This document shows positions 36,622 to 45,444 of a stretch of DNA of 64,000 nucleotides, one piece after another. The notes under the pieces are model-generated. The model was not told the DNA's origin. It was given only the letters and a program-made list of their open reading frames with translations, and made no database searches. The position numbers and the translations under genes are program-made. Position 1 is the stretch's first letter. Each line of letters begins with the position of its first letter. The stretch is from Calothrix anomala FACHB-343. Its GTDB lineage: Bacteria; Cyanobacteriota; Cyanobacteriia; Cyanobacteriales; Nostocaceae. The stretch is from assembly GCF_014696435.1 (NCBI RefSeq), contig NZ_JACJQG010000009.1:111589-175588 (forward strand). The letters run 5' to 3'.

Positions 36622-37266
36622 ATGACATCCTATGCAACCTCCTCTGCCAAAGCAGAAATGAGTGAACTTCGGCGTTTAAAAGGCTTACTACCGCCAGAAT
36701 TGCAGAGCTGGGTCACCGTTGAAGGCACAACTGAGGTCAATCCACCCCTGATCCGTAGCGAAGAAATTGGTAAAGACCAAGTAGAAATTCAAATTGACTT
36801 GGTGAAATGGGACAGCCTAGCTATGGATCAGCGTAATCTGCTGTTTTGGCACGAAGTCGCCCGCATTCAAAATGACACAATTCCCAAAGATGGTTGGGAA
36901 ATGGCAGCATTAGCTATTGGTTTAGGTGGTGCTGTCGGTGAGTTGTGGGTACAGGATGGATTGTTACTAGTTTTAGCATTAGCACTTTGCGGTGTTTCTG
37001 GTTGGCGTTTATACCAAAAAAATAATGGAGAAAAGCAACTAAAAGAATTAGTTGATGCTGACGAAAAAGCGATCGCACTAGCAACTCGCTTTGGTTACAG
37101 TCTCCCGAATGCTTATAAAAGTTTGGGTAGTGCTTTAAAAACTTTAATTGATACCACCGCTAGCAAACGCCAGCGCTCAAAATATGAAGCAAGACTTTCT
37201 GCCCTCAAACGCAGTGCCAATAAAGCAAAAACTAAATCTAGACCTGTAGATGAAGGTGGATTTTAA
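36622..37266 (+). CDS. DUF3318 domain-containing membrane protein
   Basis: The product (214 residues) starts with SELRRLKGLLPPELQSWVTV and continues QRNLLFWHEVARIQNDTIPK, the signature blocks of cyanobacterial DUF3318. One hydrophobic hairpin (about 92-135) probably sits in the membrane; the C-terminus is basic (RQRSKYEARLSALKRSANKA). Function unknown. Confidence 0.85.
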   Translation: MTSYATSSAKAEMSELRRLKGLLPPELQSWVTVEGTTEVNPPLIRSEEIGKDQVEIQIDLVKWDSLAMDQRNLLFWHEVARIQNDTIPKDGWEMAALAIGLGGAVGELWVQDGLLLVLALALCGVSGWRLYQKNNGEKQLKELVDADEKAIALATRFGYSLPNAYKSLGSALKTLIDTTASKRQRSKYEARLSALKRSANKAKTKSRPVDEGGF

Positions 37267-37339
37267 TCAGTGTTTCCACCCGCTTCCTAGTTGCTTGTGT
37301 AACTAGGGAGCAGGGGAGGGAAGGGGACAAGGAGGGCAA

Positions 37340-37440
37340 ACAATTCAAAATTCAAAATTCAAAATTCAAAATTAAGAATTCTATTTGACTGTTGACTGTT
37401 GACTGTTGACCAATGCCCCATGCCCAATGCCCCATGCCCT
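37340..37440. repeat. CAAAATT and GACTGTT heptamer repeats
   Basis: Four CAAAATT-type copies (about 37342-37373), then about three GACTGTT copies (about 37387-37411), then CCAATGCCCCATGCC repeats up to the queE stop. STRR-class spacer. Confidence 0.85.
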
Positions 37441-37441
37441 T

Positions 37442-38239
37442 TTACAACTGATTCAACATTTTATGAGTTTGCGGCACAACACGAACGTGATGCACAAACT
37501 TTTTCATTAGAGCTTGCCACTTCAAAACCTGTTCTGGTAAAGGGGCAACTATAGGTTTATTTGCCAATTTCTCCCAGTCAGCCAAAGGTGTGACAGGTTG
37601 TAAAAAAACCGGGATTTCAGGACTCACATCTGCCACTAATAAAGCTGAACGCTCCAATTCGGTAGGCTCTGTGTTTTCGGAAATAATTATCTTGACAAAA
37701 ACATCTAAATGTGAGTCATAACCTAATTTAAGGCATTGAGCGTGTTCTTGCCAATAGCTTTCACCGCTAACACTAGGTAGCTTAAAATCCATGCCTACGG
37801 AATCTAGGTAGGGTAAGAGCATAGCTAACTGTTCTGGGCGATGACCTCCAGTCTCTAGATATATGGGCAGATTGGTGAGCGATCGCACCTGGGGGAGAAA
37901 TGAAGCCAAAAAAGGCGCATGAAGCAAAGGTTCGCCCCCAGTTAAGCTGATGCTATCGTGTAGAAAAGGAATATTTTGCCGTTCAACCCATTGTAATAAA
38001 GTGGGTAGGGAGACAGGATTAGAATGCACTTCAAAATCCCGTAAGCCTGGGGTTTGCTCTATATTACAGGTGTCTGGTGCATTCCAAGTATGGGCGCTAT
38101 CGCAAAAGTGACAGCGTAAATCACAAAAAGCAAAGCGAATAAAAATCTGCCTTGTCCCGACATTGAGTCCTTCCCCTTGAATAGCAGAAAAGACCTCTAT
38201 CAGACGTGCAGTAGGATTAACCGTAGTTTTAGAAGTCAT
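37442..38239 (-). CDS. queE: 7-carboxy-7-deazaguanine synthase QueE
   Basis: QueE is a radical SAM enzyme that contracts 6-carboxy-tetrahydropterin to 7-carboxy-7-deazaguanine on the way to queuosine and related 7-deazaguanines. The 265-residue product has the N-terminal EVFSAIQGEGLNVGTRQIFI motif, the cluster motif FCDLRCHFCDSAHTW (CxxxCxxC) and SLTGGEPLLH for SAM binding. It stands alone on the minus strand. Confidence 0.95.
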   Translation of the reverse strand: MTSKTTVNPTARLIEVFSAIQGEGLNVGTRQIFIRFAFCDLRCHFCDSAHTWNAPDTCNIEQTPGLRDFEVHSNPVSLPTLLQWVERQNIPFLHDSISLTGGEPLLHAPFLASFLPQVRSLTNLPIYLETGGHRPEQLAMLLPYLDSVGMDFKLPSVSGESYWQEHAQCLKLGYDSHLDVFVKIIISENTEPTELERSALLVADVSPEIPVFLQPVTPLADWEKLANKPIVAPLPEQVLKWQALMKKFVHHVRVVPQTHKMLNQL

Positions 38240-38460
38240 GGGATGATAGCCAGGCGATCGCGCTGCGTCTTCACAACAGCAAGTAAGCTTTTTTAGTCTC
38301 TTGTTCTATTGTGAATCTTCGCAGCCATCTACAGTTTCTACCAAGTCACCCGCAATTAGTCCTGATTTCTACTAATTACAGGTGATGATAGATAATTACA
38401 TGAGGACAAAATTAATGTTTTGCAGCTTACATTTACCCAGCAATTAAAGTGCAGAGCTTC

Positions 38461-39486
38461 ATGACTAGCCAACTTCAAGAGGTCGATTTTCTCGTTACTT
38501 ATTTAAATGAAATAGCAATAGTGCAAGTACCTATCCGATTGACTGTGCTTGAAGGCGTAGAATTCAAGCAAACTTGCCAAAAGTTAATTCAGGAAAATGC
38601 ACAAATTAAGCAAATAATCATCGACTTTCACCAAACTACTTTTATGGATAGTAGTGGTTTAGGTGCTTTAGTCAGTAATTTCAAAACCGCCAAGGAAAAA
38701 CAAGTATTATTTATACTACGTAATGTAACTCCTCCAGTAATGGCAGTCCTCAACCTCACAGGATTGGATCGAGTTTTTCCCATTGAAGCCTTGGATATAT
38801 TAGCGCAAAAAGAACAACATAGTCTGCCAAGTACTCAGGTATCGTCTGCGCGTCAGGTTGAGCAGCTACCTACTACTCATCCTTCTGTAGCATCTTGGAT
38901 GAAACGGTTGATTGATATAGTGGGAGCGCTCTTCGGTTTAGTAATTACAGGATTTTTGCTGATTCCCATTGCCATTGCTATTACAATTGACGATCCCGGC
39001 CCCATTTTCTTTAGTCAAACCCGTTGTGGTTGGATGGGGAAGCGGTTTGAAATTTGGAAATTTCGCTCCATGTGCGTGGATGCAGAAGCCAAAAAATCCC
39101 AAGTAAAAAACCAAGTACAAGGTGCTTTTTTTAAGAATGAAAGCGATCCTAGAGTGACAAAGGTAGGGCGCTTTTTACGGCGTACTAGTCTCGATGAATT
39201 ACCACAATTTTGGAACGTTCTTCAAGGTGATATGAGTTTAGTTGGTACTCGACCACCTACACCTGATGAAGTAGAACGCTATGAAGTACCAGAGTGGCAA
39301 CGTTTAGATGTTAAACCTGGGATGACAGGCGAATGGCAAGTAAATGGCAGGTCAAAAGTACGTAGTTTTGAAGATGTAATTCGCTTGGATTTACAGTATC
39401 AAAAAAATTGGAGTTTACTGTATGATCTGAAGCTAATTTTTAAAACTGTAGCTATTCTTTTTAATAAAAACAGTGGTGCAGTTTAA
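38461..39486 (+). CDS. STAS domain fused to an exopolysaccharide sugar transferase
   Basis: The N-terminal 100 residues form a STAS/anti-anti-sigma domain with the phosphorylation-site type motif FMDSSGLGALVSNFKTAKEK. After a Ser/Thr-rich linker, one membrane helix (about 145-175: VGALFGLVITGFLLIPIAIA) leads into a bacterial sugar transferase domain of the WbaP/ExoY class (DDPGPIFFSQTRCGWMGKRF, WKFRSMCVDAE, RRTSLDELPQFWNVLQGDMS, GTRPPTP, KPGMTGEWQVNGRS). It would transfer a sugar phosphate to undecaprenyl phosphate at the membrane. ATG 38461 or GTG 38449 may be used. The fusion suggests that sugar transfer is under partner-switch control. Confidence 0.92.
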   Translation: MTSQLQEVDFLVTYLNEIAIVQVPIRLTVLEGVEFKQTCQKLIQENAQIKQIIIDFHQTTFMDSSGLGALVSNFKTAKEKQVLFILRNVTPPVMAVLNLTGLDRVFPIEALDILAQKEQHSLPSTQVSSARQVEQLPTTHPSVASWMKRLIDIVGALFGLVITGFLLIPIAIAITIDDPGPIFFSQTRCGWMGKRFEIWKFRSMCVDAEAKKSQVKNQVQGAFFKNESDPRVTKVGRFLRRTSLDELPQFWNVLQGDMSLVGTRPPTPDEVERYEVPEWQRLDVKPGMTGEWQVNGRSKVRSFEDVIRLDLQYQKNWSLLYDLKLIFKTVAILFNKNSGAV

Positions 39487-39538
39487 GAAATTAGTTGCAT
39501 TTCAAATTTTTGGGTAACTCATAAATCACGCAATTAAT

Positions 39539-39582
39539 CTGTGTGCCTCAGTTGAATTTACTATGAGGTACACAGATTTTTT
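39539..39582 (+). terminator. Rho-independent terminator after the sugar transferase
   Basis: CTGTGTGCCTCA pairs with TGAGGTACACAG (one G-T) and is followed by ATTTTTT. It is located 53 nt after the stop codon at 39486. Confidence 0.88.
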
Positions 39583-39705
39583 ATTAATTATTTATTTTTT
39601 TCATTAAATTAAAGATGAAAAACTAAAATACGAGATTACAAGTTAGTGATGTAAAGATAATTGTAAACAATGTTTTGTGGCCTTATTTCTGCCATTCTCA
39701 AATAG

Positions 39706-41163
39706 CTATCTACCAAAATATTGCTGATATAAATTACAGCTTATCATTACTTGATTATTTTGCATATTCACCAGCCCCATACTATGTAACTTAAAAGCCT
39801 GTACTTGCTCTAACTCTATTGGCGCTTTTGCTTTTAGTAACTGCTCAAAAGCTATTGCTAGTTCTGGGTGCTGTTGTAAATACCACAAGTGTTGATGGAG
39901 ATATTCACTATAAATTCCTGTATCAGAAGCTGCAGTTTGCATCAGTTGTTCCCAAGTTAAATCTTGGTGTGCTAAATGATAAAAAGCCATACGCAATAAA
40001 TAAGGATGACCGCCTACCAGCCACATGAGTTCGGCTAAATCGCCTATGGAGATATTAAGTTGATGACGCTGCGCTAAATCTTGCACTTGCTCCCAGCTAA
40101 ATGAGCGTAACTGAACTGAAAAACCTACCGAAAATGGGGATTTATGGATAGTTGATGGAATATAAAATTCTGTAGAGTTGCTGACTATTATTCTGAGTTT
40201 TTTCCATATATCATTATCTTTAGCTTCCTCATACCAAGAACGCAATAGAGAGAGAAAGTCCTGAGCAACTTCGGGATAATCAAAAATTTGGTTTACTTCA
40301 TCTAAAGCCAAAACTAAAGGATTTTCAATTTGCAGGAGTAAATATTCTTGTAAATAAATTGTACAGTTTGCTTTACTACCCAAATCATCATCCCAGTAAT
40401 CACTTAGCCTATTTGTTAGCTTAAGTTTATGGGTAATGTTGGCACACATCCAGCGCAATAATTTATTGATATCAGTCAAAATTTTTTTATCTGCTTGTAA
40501 AAGATTTAAGCTAACAGTTTGATAGCCTAACATAGATGCATGAGCGATAATCCTGACCATGAAAGAGGTTTTGCCCATCTGTCTTGGTGATTTAATCTGA
40601 ATCAGAGAGCCTGGATGGATTATCTCTTGATAACATCGATTTTCATTAGGGATACGCTCAATATAAAACGCAGAAGTTAACGAAACATAACCTTTTGGTG
40701 TTTCTAAATCGATAGGTTTTTGATGAATTACTGTTGTTAATTTTGTCAGGGAAGAAAGTGATTGGGAATGATTTAGAAATGAAAAATCTACAAGATTTTG
40801 TGTATGAATAGACTGAAATTGTCCGCTATAATAAGGCTCCAGTCGCTTTCGCAATTTTTCAATTAGTTTTTGACATCTAGTAGAGCTTTGATTGGCTTGT
40901 CGCCTTTCTACGACAGTTCTAATATTAGTTTTATTAACTTTTTCCCCTATAACTTCTGAGAGTAGTTTCCATAATTGTGGGGCTACAGTTTGTTTAATAT
41001 AACTTGCAGAATACTGGAACTCTTCAGCAATCTGGTTATAAGTCTTTCTTTGACCATCCCAAGATTCTTGTAAGACAGCCTTTTGGATAGCCGTTAAAGA
41101 TTTTCCTGTTTTAGCATAAACTAATTGTTCAACAAATTTTAATCCTCCTGCGATGTTTTTCAT
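39706..41163 (-). CDS. AAA-like (AAA_35) ATPase with N-terminal HTH-like region
   Basis: The 485-residue product begins with a helical region of the type seen in Nostocales signalling ATPases (LTAIQKAVLQESWDGQRKTY, NQIAEEFQYSASYIKQTVAP), probably DNA- or protein-binding. The NTPase part has Walker A IKSPRQMGKTSFMVRI (near 195), Walker B NPLVLALDEVNQIFD and the VGGHPYLLRMAFYHL sensor region. Such proteins usually have a C-terminal effector domain; this one ends shortly after the ATPase region, so the effector may be supplied in trans. Precise role unknown. Confidence 0.82.
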   Translation of the reverse strand: MKNIAGGLKFVEQLVYAKTGKSLTAIQKAVLQESWDGQRKTYNQIAEEFQYSASYIKQTVAPQLWKLLSEVIGEKVNKTNIRTVVERRQANQSSTRCQKLIEKLRKRLEPYYSGQFQSIHTQNLVDFSFLNHSQSLSSLTKLTTVIHQKPIDLETPKGYVSLTSAFYIERIPNENRCYQEIIHPGSLIQIKSPRQMGKTSFMVRIIAHASMLGYQTVSLNLLQADKKILTDINKLLRWMCANITHKLKLTNRLSDYWDDDLGSKANCTIYLQEYLLLQIENPLVLALDEVNQIFDYPEVAQDFLSLLRSWYEEAKDNDIWKKLRIIVSNSTEFYIPSTIHKSPFSVGFSVQLRSFSWEQVQDLAQRHQLNISIGDLAELMWLVGGHPYLLRMAFYHLAHQDLTWEQLMQTAASDTGIYSEYLHQHLWYLQQHPELAIAFEQLLKAKAPIELEQVQAFKLHSMGLVNMQNNQVMISCNLYQQYFGR

Positions 41164-41282
41164 AGTGACTTTAGATACTGAGTAACTAGCATAATTTATA
41201 CTAGTCTATTCGCTTTTTTACTGGATGAAAATTGCGATCGCATTCTTCTTAGTTTTTGGCTAACTTCCCTGGAAAGCTGAAA

Positions 41283-41321
41283 ATAAAAAATTGCTGTCTC
41301 TTACCAAGGAAGAAACAGCAG
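41283..41321 (-). terminator. Terminator downstream of the THxN PEP-CTERM gene
   Basis: On the minus strand CTGCTGTTTCTT and AAGAGACAGCAA pair around a short loop and are followed by TTTTTTATTT, 38 nt after the stop codon at 41359. Confidence 0.85.
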
Positions 41322-41358
41322 TCAGAATCAGAGGTTGGCGAGAATCGAATGTATGACA

Positions 41359-42114
41359 CTATACCTTAGCTAGAGATTTTAATCGTTGTTTTTGATTCAG
41401 CCGAGAAACAGCAGCTAAAGCAGCAAAAGCAACTACACCTAAAGCGGAACTAGACTCAGGCACTCTTTTGGGTGGAGCAGCAGTAATTTTAGCGTAAAGG
41501 TAAGCTGAGTTACTACCACCTTCTTGGGAAATGAAATTATTTACAGGGGTACCAGTGGCAGACTGGCTGAATCCTACAAGTTGTAAGGTATAGTCTAAAC
41601 CCGCAAGACTAAAGGTGTTTACGTTCTTGGGAGTAGAGAAGGTAATTTTATCAGAGCAGACGGTAACGCTGTAATAAGGGCAATCACTAACTCTGCCTAC
41701 GTTTGGCGTTTCGTCAATATTAAAGCTAAAGTTAAAAGTTTGTGATGTTATGGGCAAACCGCTAAAGTTTAAGTTGATTCCTAGATCTACTTTTGAGGCG
41801 GCTGTTCCTGAAGCGATCGCTTTATTATAGTGTGTCAGCGTACCAACTTTAAATACCTGATCGATATTGAAATTTAATGAGCCAACTCCTTTAAATCCTA
41901 ATCCACTCTGACCATTGCCTACATCCTGTCCCCAACGTATTTGTTTTTCTGTATATACAGTTTGATATTTGATATTAGTTCCACCGACAGGATTACTCCA
42001 ATTAGCAGAAGAACTTGTTAGAGATAAAGCATTAGCTGAAGAAGCAAAAAATCCTAATGCGGTGGTAGCGGTAATCGCAATAGAGAATTTTATCAGAAGA
42101 TTTAAGGTTGCCAT
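41359..42114 (-). CDS. THxN-family PEP-CTERM exported protein
   Basis: From MATLNLLIKFSIAITATTAL the protein has a signal peptide cleaved after SANA, a beta-rich body with NWSNPVGG, KQIRWGQDVG and GTLTHYNKAI (the THxN motif), and a C-terminal PEP-CTERM-type tail (VPESSSALGVVAFAALAA followed by Arg/Lys). Such proteins are exported and processed by an exosortase at the cell envelope. No exosortase lies nearby. A longer start at 42168 would place the signal peptide internally. A divergent relative is at 60776-61621. Confidence 0.88.
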   Translation of the reverse strand: MATLNLLIKFSIAITATTALGFFASSANALSLTSSSANWSNPVGGTNIKYQTVYTEKQIRWGQDVGNGQSGLGFKGVGSLNFNIDQVFKVGTLTHYNKAIASGTAASKVDLGINLNFSGLPITSQTFNFSFNIDETPNVGRVSDCPYYSVTVCSDKITFSTPKNVNTFSLAGLDYTLQLVGFSQSATGTPVNNFISQEGGSNSAYLYAKITAAPPKRVPESSSALGVVAFAALAAVSRLNQKQRLKSLAKV

Positions 42115-42168
42115 AGAACTAATGATTGGAAAAAGGTAAAGGTTAATAATGGATCTGATTGCCCACAA

Positions 42169-42650
42169 GAATTTCTGGTTGTTATAGCTTTGTGTAATTG
42201 AACTTACAGCAACGCAAAAATAGCTAACTCTGACTAGTCCTTGTCCTCAGTATGTCAACGGATATAGCCTAGGTAAATATACAAATGTTCGTATCTTGTT
42301 ATATTGCAATAGCTAAAAGTTGCTTTTATTAAGTCTTTAATCCAGCTATTGCTAACTTTTTATAGTCATTAATAAAAAAATTGACAAATTAAAATATATA
42401 TGCATTAAATACAGTGTCTACAAAAACGAAATAATGTCAATATATATAAATTATGGTCTTTTTTCGCAGATAAGTGTCTGGCTACTAAATGCTAGCTAAG
42501 ATAGCACTCAACGAATGTGTCTACCCATAGAGGAATACAGTGATTTCTTATGAGATACTGAAGCGATCGCATTTTTTGAGGTGAGAGTGCGATCGCCTGA
42601 ATAGTTCTTTAGTAAACCTACTTCGATTAAAAGCAGGGAGTTAGTTGAAG
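42169..42650. other. Intergenic region with a HIP1-bounded repeat
   Basis: AT-rich region with no supported gene. It contains the first of three copies (42563-42596) of the 34-bp GCGATCGC-bounded repeat. Confidence 0.5.
42563..42596. repeat. 34-bp repeat bounded by HIP1 octamers (copy 1)
   Basis: GCGATCGC, then ATTTTTTGAGGTGAGAGT, then GCGATCGC. Near-identical copies lie at 43278-43311 and 43782-43815, all within 1.3 kb. Confidence 0.9.
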
Positions 42651-42869
42651 CTATGTGTCTTCAGCCAGCATTGATTCTTTAACTGCTTGCACTAACTCTT
42701 CTTCTGTACATTTATACAAATCTCGCAGGCGGAATACTTGCCATACTTCCATTTTCGGCGTTGTTCTCCCTTTTTCCCAATTGCGAATTGAAGATTCCGC
42801 GCAGTCTAGTTCTTTCGCGACATCTAAGACTGTAAGCCCTGCACGATCTCTCAAGGCTCTTAAATCCAT
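42651..42869 (-). CDS. Small XRE-type HTH protein
   Basis: A 72-residue protein that is almost entirely a Cro/C1 helix-turn-helix: LRALRDRAGLTVLDVAKELD, CAESSIRNWEKGRTTPKMEV, then LYKCTEEELVQAV. It is divergent from the 83-residue gene at 43019, with about 150 bp between them that could hold a shared operator. Its target is unknown. Confidence 0.8.
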   Translation of the reverse strand: MDLRALRDRAGLTVLDVAKELDCAESSIRNWEKGRTTPKMEVWQVFRLRDLYKCTEEELVQAVKESMLAEDT

Positions 42870-43018
42870 AGCTGACTAGACCTTTGATCTGATTTTAAAC
42901 CGTTAATATTTAACGTTAAGTATTGACAATATATATTAGTTTGCACTTTAATCATCATTGAAGAGGCGTTAGTGCATCCCCGGCAAGAGACTCGCTAACG
43001 CCCTTCACTAAACTCCTT

Positions 43019-43270
43019 ATGGATAAATTAATCATGCCACAAAACAACCAACACAACGATTTCTCGTCAGAAACTCAGGCGAAGGCATATCAAGAACGTC
43101 TGAATCCTTGGGCTATTACTCGGTTACTTCCAGATATGCAAAGGGTAACTGTTGCGAGATTTCGCACTCGTTCTGATGCTGACGGTCATTTGCAACGTTT
43201 ACGTCAACTTATACCTGACGCTAGCTTTATGGTGGTTTTTGACTATCAGCGTGAGGAAGTTGTGATTTAA
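43019..43270 (+). CDS. Conserved small hypothetical protein
   Basis: An 83-residue protein, hydrophilic at the N-terminus and then with a compact alpha/beta pattern WAITRLLPDMQRVTVARFRT, RSDADGHLQRLRQLIPDASF, MVVFDYQREEVVI. I think it belongs to a small cyanobacterial family without assigned function. ATG 43019 or 43034 may be used. The divergent HTH gene at 42651 may regulate it. Confidence 0.6.
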   Translation: MDKLIMPQNNQHNDFSSETQAKAYQERLNPWAITRLLPDMQRVTVARFRTRSDADGHLQRLRQLIPDASFMVVFDYQREEVVI

Positions 43271-43277
43271 AGAATGA

Positions 43278-43311
43278 GCGATCGCATTTCCTGATGTGAG
43301 AGTGCGATCGC
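43278..43311. repeat. 34-bp repeat bounded by HIP1 octamers (copy 2)
   Basis: GCGATCGC...GCGATCGC with ATTTCCTGATGTGAGAGT between (three mismatches to copies 1 and 3). It abuts the truncated 5' end of the VapC-like gene. Confidence 0.9.
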
Positions 43312-43318
43312 TACATAA

Positions 43319-43699
43319 GTAGAAGGTGTTAAATATCTCAATGAAGACTCAATTATTCGCCAGAAACTAGAAAATACCAATTTAGAAGATATTGCAGTTT
43401 GTTCAGTTGTCAAGCTAGAGTTGTTTTATGGAGCAATGAGAAGTGATAATCCCGATAAAGTATGGGCAAAAGTCAAGCGATTTTTAGAAGTATTTATTTC
43501 TTTACCACTAGATGATATTTCCGCTTTAAATGCAGGTAGGATTCGCGCTCAATTAGCTAATGCTGGTACTCCTATTGGCTATAATGATTTATTAATTGCT
43601 GCTATTGCACTGTCGCATGATTTAATTTTAGTGACTCATAATACTAAAGAATTTGTCAGAGTTGAAGGGTTAAAAATAGAAGATTGGGAAATCGCATAA
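43319..43699 (+). pseudogene. VapC-like PIN-domain toxin lacking its N-terminus
   Basis: The open frame reads YLNEDSIIRQKLE, LEDIAVCSVVKLELFYGAMR, LPLDDISALNAGRIRAQLAN, GTPIGYNDLLIAAIALSHDL and VTHNTKEFVRVEGLKIEDWE, an otherwise normal VapC. The first strand with the catalytic LLDTN aspartate is absent: an in-frame stop (43316-43318) and the HIP1-bounded repeat lie where it should be. There is no proper start codon for the full remaining domain and no antitoxin gene upstream. It is probably a dead toxin remnant; the TTG at 43421 could start a shorter fragment. Confidence 0.8.
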
Positions 43700-43781
43700 T
43701 ATAATTTAATAAAAAACTATAAATTTTTACTACACAAGCAAAGCATTTATAAAATTAATTTTTGAATGTATATATTTGAAA

Positions 43782-43815
43782 GCGATCGCATTTTTTGAGG
43801 TGAGAGTGCGATCGC
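43782..43815. repeat. 34-bp repeat bounded by HIP1 octamers (copy 3)
   Basis: Identical in all 34 positions to copy 1 as read here, 83 bp after the VapC remnant's stop. Copies 2 and 3 bracket the VapC remnant. Confidence 0.9.
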
Positions 43816-43846
43816 TACAGCAGTATAAGATAATTCAAAAAAATAA

Positions 43847-45043
43847 TTATTTAATTCTAAAATTCCAAGTTTTGATAGCTAAATCAACATACCAACCTAA
43901 ATTATCAGGTGTTTTTTTCTCATAAGATTTCCACCACTGATAAATATCTTCATCAATGGGTGGTTTCATACCTTTGAGTAGATAAAGAAATAAATGAAAT
44001 GTATTCAGAGAACCTAGTGAAGCTTGTGATAGATAATGATTAGGCTTAGTCCAGATTGACATACCATGTCTGTTAAATGATGAGCAGACATGATTTTCAG
44101 GTTTATTTTTGAGATCGATTGTAGTTTTGGTACATACTAACCAATCCACAATTGAATTTTCCGAAAAAGGGTTGCTATCTTTTGCTAAAATAAATCCATA
44201 TCTGGCTACAGGTATTTTTATATTTGTTTTTACATTGGTAGGCAACCACAGAAATAAGTATATGCCTTTACCAGTATTTGTTATTTCTGCTATTTTTTTA
44301 TGATTTTCTCCTTCACCAGTTCCGTATAGTACTTTTCTATAAGTAGCACTAACCATTTCTTTTACGTTTGGCTGCGCCATTAGCAATGCTCGTAAATTTG
44401 TAAAATCGTATTTACATTCTTGAGGTAATTTGCTTCTAAAATTGGAAGTAAACGCTGGTAATGCTCTATTATATAACTCATGGTCAGTGGCATTTTTAGG
44501 TAAGCCAAAAATAGGGTAAGGAATATCGTATACACGATGATCTATTTTAAATAGACCTGAGTGATTGTGAAGCTCTAGACTGAATTCATAAAAATATATA
44601 TTGTCCTCAAATTTGGAGGATTCTTTATCTGTATAATTATCTTCATGAAAAATCGGTGCGATCGCTATTAAATTTACTGGTAAAGAGTAATCTATGATAT
44701 CTTCAAAAGGCATCTCTAATAAAAGAGCTTTTCGATAACGAATTAATTGAGAAACTAGCCCTCTGTCTTCTTCATTTTTTAACTCTATGATAACTGGTTG
44801 TTTGGAAATTTTATGACAACATAATAAATCACATCGTTGCATTTTAATGCTAAACTGTCGCTTGACTAAAATCAAATCAGTAAATATTTTTTCAAAATTT
44901 TCTTCGATATAATCTTCCAAATCTATCTCTGATTGAAAGCGTAACTTCCCACCTGCATATATTAATTTACGATTATTTTTATCTGAGGCTTTATTAAATG
45001 ATTTCAGGTTATTTGTTAAATGTTTCGCTTTGAGGTATGTCAT
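43847..45043 (-). CDS. NucS/DUF91-like PD-(D/E)XK protein of unknown function
   Basis: The N-terminal 130 residues have a nuclease-like layout: FQSEIDLEDYIEENFEKIF (conserved Glu), MQRCDLLCCHK (Asp), QPVIIELKNEEDRG (Glu-x-Lys) and VSQLIRYRKALL, resembling the NucS/EndoMS C-terminal domain. The remaining 260 residues are a separate region (LRALLMAQPNVKEMVSATYR, GIYLFLWLPTNVKTNIKIPV) that I do not recognise. The gene is AT-rich and stands beside TA-like and xisHI genes, so a defence or mobile-element role is plausible but unproven. Confidence 0.6.
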   Translation of the reverse strand: MTYLKAKHLTNNLKSFNKASDKNNRKLIYAGGKLRFQSEIDLEDYIEENFEKIFTDLILVKRQFSIKMQRCDLLCCHKISKQPVIIELKNEEDRGLVSQLIRYRKALLLEMPFEDIIDYSLPVNLIAIAPIFHEDNYTDKESSKFEDNIYFYEFSLELHNHSGLFKIDHRVYDIPYPIFGLPKNATDHELYNRALPAFTSNFRSKLPQECKYDFTNLRALLMAQPNVKEMVSATYRKVLYGTGEGENHKKIAEITNTGKGIYLFLWLPTNVKTNIKIPVARYGFILAKDSNPFSENSIVDWLVCTKTTIDLKNKPENHVCSSFNRHGMSIWTKPNHYLSQASLGSLNTFHLFLYLLKGMKPPIDEDIYQWWKSYEKKTPDNLGWYVDLAIKTWNFRIK

Positions 45044-45444
45044 AGTATTTATAGAGTTTTTTTCTAAATAAAAGATGCTTAGATATATACTTACTAAATT
45101 TAAATAATTTAATACCTAAATAATAATTTAATACATCTAAAAACCCAGATAAACATATCCAAAATAGTTGCAAATTACAATATATTTTCCAGTGCAATTA
45201 CTGAATTATCTCCCTTGCAAATAACTTCTATTTACTCATAAGTAAATCCAAATTGCTGAAAAATTAGCAAAATATATGCAGGAGATACAATTTCCGCATA
45301 TTATATCTATAGGAACTATTCCTGATTGACTTTTTACTTCACGAGTATATAAGCAATCAATTCTCAAATTTTTTAGTGTCACTGATAATATTCTATTTGA
45401 GGTAAGCGATGATACCCTGCTATTAAATTAATCTCTGCTCATCC
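45044..45444. other. AT-rich intergenic region, nothing specific seen
   Basis: 401 bp, strongly AT-rich. A short minus-strand frame near 45009-45197 overlaps the 5' end of the NucS-like gene and looks random. No toxin gene for the antitoxin at 45445 was found here. Confidence 0.4.

Noticed and set aside
45009-45197. 62-residue reverse-strand open frame upstream of the NucS-like gene
   Set aside because: It overlaps the 5' end of the longer gene, is extremely AT-rich and hydrophobic-random, and has no Shine-Dalgarno sequence.
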